Origin: Bacillota bacterium
GTDB lineage: Bacteria; Bacillota; Clostridia; Oscillospirales; Acutalibacteraceae
DNA length: 8,658 bases
Assembly: GCA_023420245.1 (NCBI GenBank)
Contig: JAEZWL010000190.1
Location: 1-8,658 of the forward strand
Reading direction: 5' to 3'
Shown here: positions 4,943 to 8,658 of the stretch, piece by piece
Layout of the letters: each line of letters opens with the position of its first letter
Position numbering within the stretch: position 1 is the first letter of the stretch
The notes under the pieces: model-generated
The model's database searches: none
What the model was told of the DNA's origin: nothing
What the model saw: the letters and a program-made list of their open reading frames with translations, nothing else
Program-made: the position numbers and the translations under genes

Positions 4943-7758
4943 AGCATCTTTTTTAAATACTGTCCGGTATAGGATTCAGGAACTTTGGCAACCGCCTCCG
5001 GAGTTCCTTTTGCGATGATCAAGCCTCCGCCGTCCCCGCCCTCCGGGCCGAGATCAATAATATAATCCGCCGTTTTTATTAAATCCAGATTATGCTCGAT
5101 GACCAAGACCGTATTTCCGGTATCTACCAGCTTTTGAAGCACCTCGATCAGCTTGTGAACATCGGCGATATGAAGCCCGGTGGTAGGCTCGTCCAGAATA
5201 TAGATCGTTTTTCCTGTCGGACGTTTGGAAAGCTCGGTCGCAAGTTTCACCCTCTGCGCTTCGCCTCCTGACAGCGTTGTCGCCGGCTGGCCGATTTTGA
5301 TGTAACCAAGCCCGACATCCTGCAGCGTTTGGAGCTTTCGGGCAATCCGGGGGATGCTGGAGAAAAATTCCAAGCCCTCCTCCACTGTCATTTCGAGGAC
5401 ATCATAAATGCTCTTATCCTTGTACTTAATTTCCAGAGTCTCGCGGTTGTAACGCTTTCCCTTACATACATCGCAGGGAACATAAACATCGGGCAGAAAA
5501 TGCATTTCAATTTTGATGATGCCGTCTCCCTCGCAGGCTTCGCATCGACCGCCCTTAATATTGAAGGAGAAGCGCCCGGAGCTAAACCCGCGCAGCTTGG
5601 CGTCCTGGGTTGAAGCGTACAGCTCCCGAATATCGGTAAACACACCGGTATAGGTTGCCGGATTGGAACGGGGAGTTCGACCAATTGGCGACTGATCTAT
5701 TTGTATTACTTTATCGAGTTCGGACACCCCTTTAATTTCTTTGAATGCTCCGGGGCGGGATTTTGCTCCGTTCAACTCTGCCGCCAGATACTTATAGAGG
5801 ATTTCGTTAATCAGGGAAGACTTGCCGGAGCCTGAAACGCCCGTTACGCAAACAAATTCCCCTAAAGGAATTTCAACCGTTACATTTCTCAGGTTGTTCT
5901 GGGTCGCGCCAATGATTTTCAGCTTCTTCCCATTTCCTTTTCTGCGTTTTGCGGGAACCTCAACCTTTTTCGCTCCACTCAGATACTGACCGGTAATGGA
6001 TTCCTTACAGCCGACAATATCCTGCACCCTTCCGTTGAATACCACGTTTCCTCCGTGGATTCCCGCACCGGGACCGATATCCACAATGTGATCCGCGGCT
6101 CTCATTGTATCTTCGTCATGTTCGACGACGATGACCGTATTACCGATATCTCTCAAATGCTTTAGCGTTGCAAGGAGCTTGTCGTTGTCCCTTTGATGCA
6201 GACCGATACTGGGTTCATCCAGAATATATAAGACACCCATCAGCGAGGAACCGATTTGTGTCGCGAGGCGGATACGCTGGCTTTCCCCGCCGGACTGTGT
6301 GCCCGAGGAACGGGATAAGGTTCGGTATTCCAGCCCTACGCTTTTGAGGAAACCGAGACGGCTCCGAACTTCTTTCAGGATGGATTTCGCGATCATCGTT
6401 TCCCGATTGTTTAGTGTAAGCTGATTGACAAAATCAAGTGCTTTCGTAACGGACATTTCACAGAAATCACTGATATTGATACCGCCCACCGTTACGGCAA
6501 GAGAAACCGGAGATAAGCGTTTTCCGTTGCAGGCGTCACAGGGAATCGCGCTCATATAGGATTCAATTTCTTCTTTAATCCAGTTACTCTGCGTTTCCCG
6601 GAACCGGCGCTCCAAATTATTGATAATGCCTTCAAATTCCGTATTATAGACGCCGCTGCCATACTCGTTTTTTCGCTCCAGCCGAATTTTTTCTCCCTTG
6701 GTTCCGTAGAGGAGGATAGAAATAATCTCCGGCGGCAGCTTTCCGACAGGAGTATCCAGTGAAAAATGATAATGCTTTGCCAGTGCGGTCATGTACATGG
6801 AAGCAATTGTACTGCCCTCCATTGCCCAGCCGCTCGCTTTTAACCCACCCTTATTGATAGAAAGCGATTTATCCGGCATAATTAAGTCAGGGTCAATCTT
6901 CATAAAGATGCCAAGACCGGTACACTTCGGGCAGGCTCCAAACGGATTATTGAAAGAGAACATCCGGGGCGTTAGCTCCTCCACGCTGATTCCGTGTTCC
7001 GGGCAGGCATAATTCTGAGAGAAGGTCATGTCCTCTCCGTCCGGAATATTGATGACGATAATTCCGTTTGCAAGAGAAGCCGCTGTTTCAATGGAATCCG
7101 CAAGTCTGGAACGGATTGTGGGATTGATAACCAAACGGTCAACCACGATTTCTATGGTATGCTTACTGTTCTTTTCCATTTTAATCGTTTCTGACAGATC
7201 ATAAATCATTCCGTCTACACGCACACGAACAAAACCGCCCTTGCGAGCGGCATCCAGTTCCTTGACGTGTTCCCCTTTTCGTCCCCGGACAACCGGTGCC
7301 AGAATTTGGATTCTGGTACCCTCCTCCAAATTCTGCACACGGTCGACGATCTGATCGATTGTCTGCTGCTTGATTTCTCTGCCGCAAACCGGGCAATGAG
7401 GAATCCCGATGCGCGCATACAGCAAACGAAGGTAATCGTAAATTTCAGTAACCGTACCAACGGTTGAACGCGGATTTTTTGAGGTTGTTTTCTGGTCAAT
7501 TGAGATGGCGGGAGAAAGTCCCTCAATATAATCCAGATCTGGCTTTTCCATCTGACCGAGAAACTGCCTCGCGTAGGAAGAGAGGGATTCCACATAGCGC
7601 CTCTGCCCTTCCGCGTAGATGGTATCGAATGCAAGCGAAGATTTTCCGGAACCCGAAAGACCCGTAAAAACAATCAGTTTGTCGCGCGGTATTTCAATAT
7701 CGATATTTTTTAAATTGTGTTCTCTTGCGCCCTTAACCAAGATATTCTTTGAAGTCAT
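4930..7758 (-). CDS. uvrA: UvrABC excision nuclease subunit A (UvrA)
   Basis: DNA-damage sensor of nucleotide excision repair; as a dimer it scans DNA and loads UvrB at lesions. The 942 residues match the usual length. Two ABC ATPase halves are visible. The first has Walker A 'GLSGSGKSS' (33-41), signature 'SGGESQ' (489-494) and Walker B 'YILDEPSIGLHQRD' (511-524). The second has Walker A 'GVSGSGKSS' (640-648), signature 'LSGGEAQ' (829-835) and Walker B 'YILDEPTTGLH' (853-863). Three zinc modules can be assigned: C122/C125 with C407/C410; C252/H255 with C276/C279; C739/C742 with C762/C765. In the second, a histidine replaces the usual cysteine. The first signature starts with Q488 rather than leucine. 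The ATG at 7758 has GGAGG 10 bases upstream, and uvrB ends 31 bases before it, so the pair is co-transcribed. The 3' end overlaps the terminator. Confidence 0.99.
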   Translation of the reverse strand: MTSKNILVKGAREHNLKNIDIEIPRDKLIVFTGLSGSGKSSLAFDTIYAEGQRRYVESLSSYARQFLGQMEKPDLDYIEGLSPAISIDQKTTSKNPRSTVGTVTEIYDYLRLLYARIGIPHCPVCGREIKQQTIDQIVDRVQNLEEGTRIQILAPVVRGRKGEHVKELDAARKGGFVRVRVDGMIYDLSETIKMEKNSKHTIEIVVDRLVINPTIRSRLADSIETAASLANGIIVINIPDGEDMTFSQNYACPEHGISVEELTPRMFSFNNPFGACPKCTGLGIFMKIDPDLIMPDKSLSINKGGLKASGWAMEGSTIASMYMTALAKHYHFSLDTPVGKLPPEIISILLYGTKGEKIRLERKNEYGSGVYNTEFEGIINNLERRFRETQSNWIKEEIESYMSAIPCDACNGKRLSPVSLAVTVGGINISDFCEMSVTKALDFVNQLTLNNRETMIAKSILKEVRSRLGFLKSVGLEYRTLSRSSGTQSGGESQRIRLATQIGSSLMGVLYILDEPSIGLHQRDNDKLLATLKHLRDIGNTVIVVEHDEDTMRAADHIVDIGPGAGIHGGNVVFNGRVQDIVGCKESITGQYLSGAKKVEVPAKRRKGNGKKLKIIGATQNNLRNVTVEIPLGEFVCVTGVSGSGKSSLINEILYKYLAAELNGAKSRPGAFKEIKGVSELDKVIQIDQSPIGRTPRSNPATYTGVFTDIRELYASTQDAKLRGFSSGRFSFNIKGGRCEACEGDGIIKIEMHFLPDVYVPCDVCKGKRYNRETLEIKYKDKSIYDVLEMTVEEGLEFFSSIPRIARKLQTLQDVGLGYIKIGQPATTLSGGEAQRVKLATELSKRPTGKTIYILDEPTTGLHIADVHKLIEVLQKLVDTGNTVLVIEHNLDLIKTADYIIDLGPEGGDGGGLIIAKGTPEAVAKVPESYTGQYLKKMLKKG

Positions 7759-7789
7759 GAACTGTTATCCTCCGTAAATTGCAAACTGA

Positions 7790-8658
7790 TTATTTCTCTC
7801 CGCTTAATTGTTTGATCTTATCGCGCAGATATGCGGCATGCTCAAATTCAAGAAGCTTTGCCGCAGCCTTCATTTCTCTGGTCAGCTGTTCTATCATCTG
7901 TCTGCGCTCGATTGCGGTAAGCCGCTTTTTTTTGGGTCCTTTTTCCTCGCTGTGCGTCGATATCTCCAATATTTCCGAAACTTTCTTTATAATCGTCTGC
8001 GGAACAATCCCGTGCTCTTTATTATAAGCCATCTGGATATCACGCCGGCGTTCCGTCTCCCGAATCGCGCGCTCCATTGAGGGCGTCACGGAATCGGCAT
8101 ACATAATAACTTGTCCCTTCGCGTTGCGGGCCGCACGACCAATTGTCTGAATAAGCGAGCGCTCCGAACGCAGAAAGCCCTCTTTATCCGCATCCAGAAT
8201 CGCTACAAGCGAAACCTCAGGGATATCCAGCCCTTCGCGCAGCAGGTTAATTCCCACCAAAACATCAAATTCTCCCAAACGCAGGTCGCGGATAATTTCC
8301 ATACGCTCCACAGTATCGATGTCATAGTGCATATAGCGAACGCGAATTCCCATTCCCTCCAGATAGGAGGTCAGATCCTCCGCCATTTTTTTCGTGAGTG
8401 TTGTAACCAGGATTCTTTCTCTGTTCGCCGTTCTGAGATTGATTTCTGAAATCAAATCATCAATTTGTCCGTCCGTGGGTTTCACAACGATTTCCGGGTC
8501 AATCAGACCGGTGGGCCGGATCACCTGCTCCACGATTTGCGCGGATTTTTCTTTTTCAAAATCTCCCGGAGTCGCGCTGACAAAAACCGCTTGATTGATA
8601 TGGGAGTAAAACTCATCAAAATTCAATGGACGGTTATCAAGGGCAGACGGCAGCCGAA
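7790..8658 (-). CDS. uvrB: UvrABC system protein B (UvrB), C-terminal part; start lies beyond the window
   Basis: The frame is open to the window edge, so 288 residues of the C-terminal part are visible; the N-terminal Walker A and beta-hairpin are outside. UvrB is the ATP-dependent damage-verifying subunit that receives DNA from UvrA and recruits UvrC. The visible part begins 'RLPSALDNRP' and continues with 'VFVSATPGDFE' (helicase motif IV region). Motif V 'VLVGINLLREGLDIPEVSLV' and motif VI 'QTIGRAARN' follow. It ends with a UVR coiled-coil hairpin ('IEQLTREMKAAAKLLEFEHA'), which binds UvrC. It is upstream of uvrA with a 31-base gap holding the uvrA ribosome binding site. SOS control through LexA is common for this operon, but the promoter region is not in view. 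Confidence 0.98.
   Translation of the reverse strand, partial: RLPSALDNRPLNFDEFYSHINQAVFVSATPGDFEKEKSAQIVEQVIRPTGLIDPEIVVKPTDGQIDDLISEINLRTANRERILVTTLTKKMAEDLTSYLEGMGIRVRYMHYDIDTVERMEIIRDLRLGEFDVLVGINLLREGLDIPEVSLVAILDADKEGFLRSERSLIQTIGRAARNAKGQVIMYADSVTPSMERAIRETERRRDIQMAYNKEHGIVPQTIIKKVSEILEISTHSEEKGPKKKRLTAIERRQMIEQLTREMKAAAKLLEFEHAAYLRDKIKQLSGEK

Noticed and set aside
7759..7789. LexA/SOS box in the uvrB-uvrA gap
   Set aside because: The 31-base gap contains only the uvrA ribosome binding site; a box would be expected upstream of uvrB, outside the window.
1..8658. Mobile element, CRISPR, toxin-antitoxin, phage or defence system
   Set aside because: All substantial frames are accounted for by housekeeping, sporulation or transport genes, and no terminal inverted repeats, repeat-spacer pattern, transposase or integrase motifs were seen.

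Overview
The window looks like ordinary chromosomal core sequence from an endospore-forming member of the Bacillota. The two dipicolinate synthase genes point to a spore former. Moderately AT-rich, Gram-positive-style signals support this: strong GGAGG ribosome binding sites, TATAAT -10 boxes, short hairpin-plus-T terminators, and a UvrA with three zinc modules. The overall protein style suggests Clostridia, perhaps an Oscillospirales/Ruminococcaceae-like lineage. That placement is an impression, not a computed result.

Left part (1-1350): the first codons of a leftward gene, probably an M16-type peptidase, diverge from a rightward DMT/EamA-family membrane transporter that starts at TTG. The transporter is followed by a roughly 100-base GC-rich intergenic segment of unknown nature and then a strong hairpin that can terminate transcription from both sides.

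Middle part (1349-3342, all leftward): dpaA and dpaB encode the two subunits of dipicolinate synthase, the mother-cell enzyme that makes the spore-core chelator dipicolinic acid. They are translationally coupled, and a sigma-K-like promoter lies just upstream of dpaA. A small zinc-ribbon membrane protein follows them. It has its own extended -10 promoter, but no terminator is visible between it and dpaB.

Right part (3343-8658): murC (UDP-N-acetylmuramate--L-alanine ligase, peptidoglycan precursor synthesis) diverges from dpaA. It converges on the leftward uvrB-uvrA nucleotide-excision-repair pair, and a two-way terminator between them contains the uvrA stop codon. uvrB is cut by the window edge, so its promoter and any LexA box are not visible.

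No stretch longer than about 190 bases lacks a gene. I saw no RNA gene, CRISPR array, insertion sequence, prophage or defence system, and I do not think a new biological system is present. The least explained items are the GC-rich segment at 1166-1270 and the zinc-ribbon membrane protein downstream of dpaAB.
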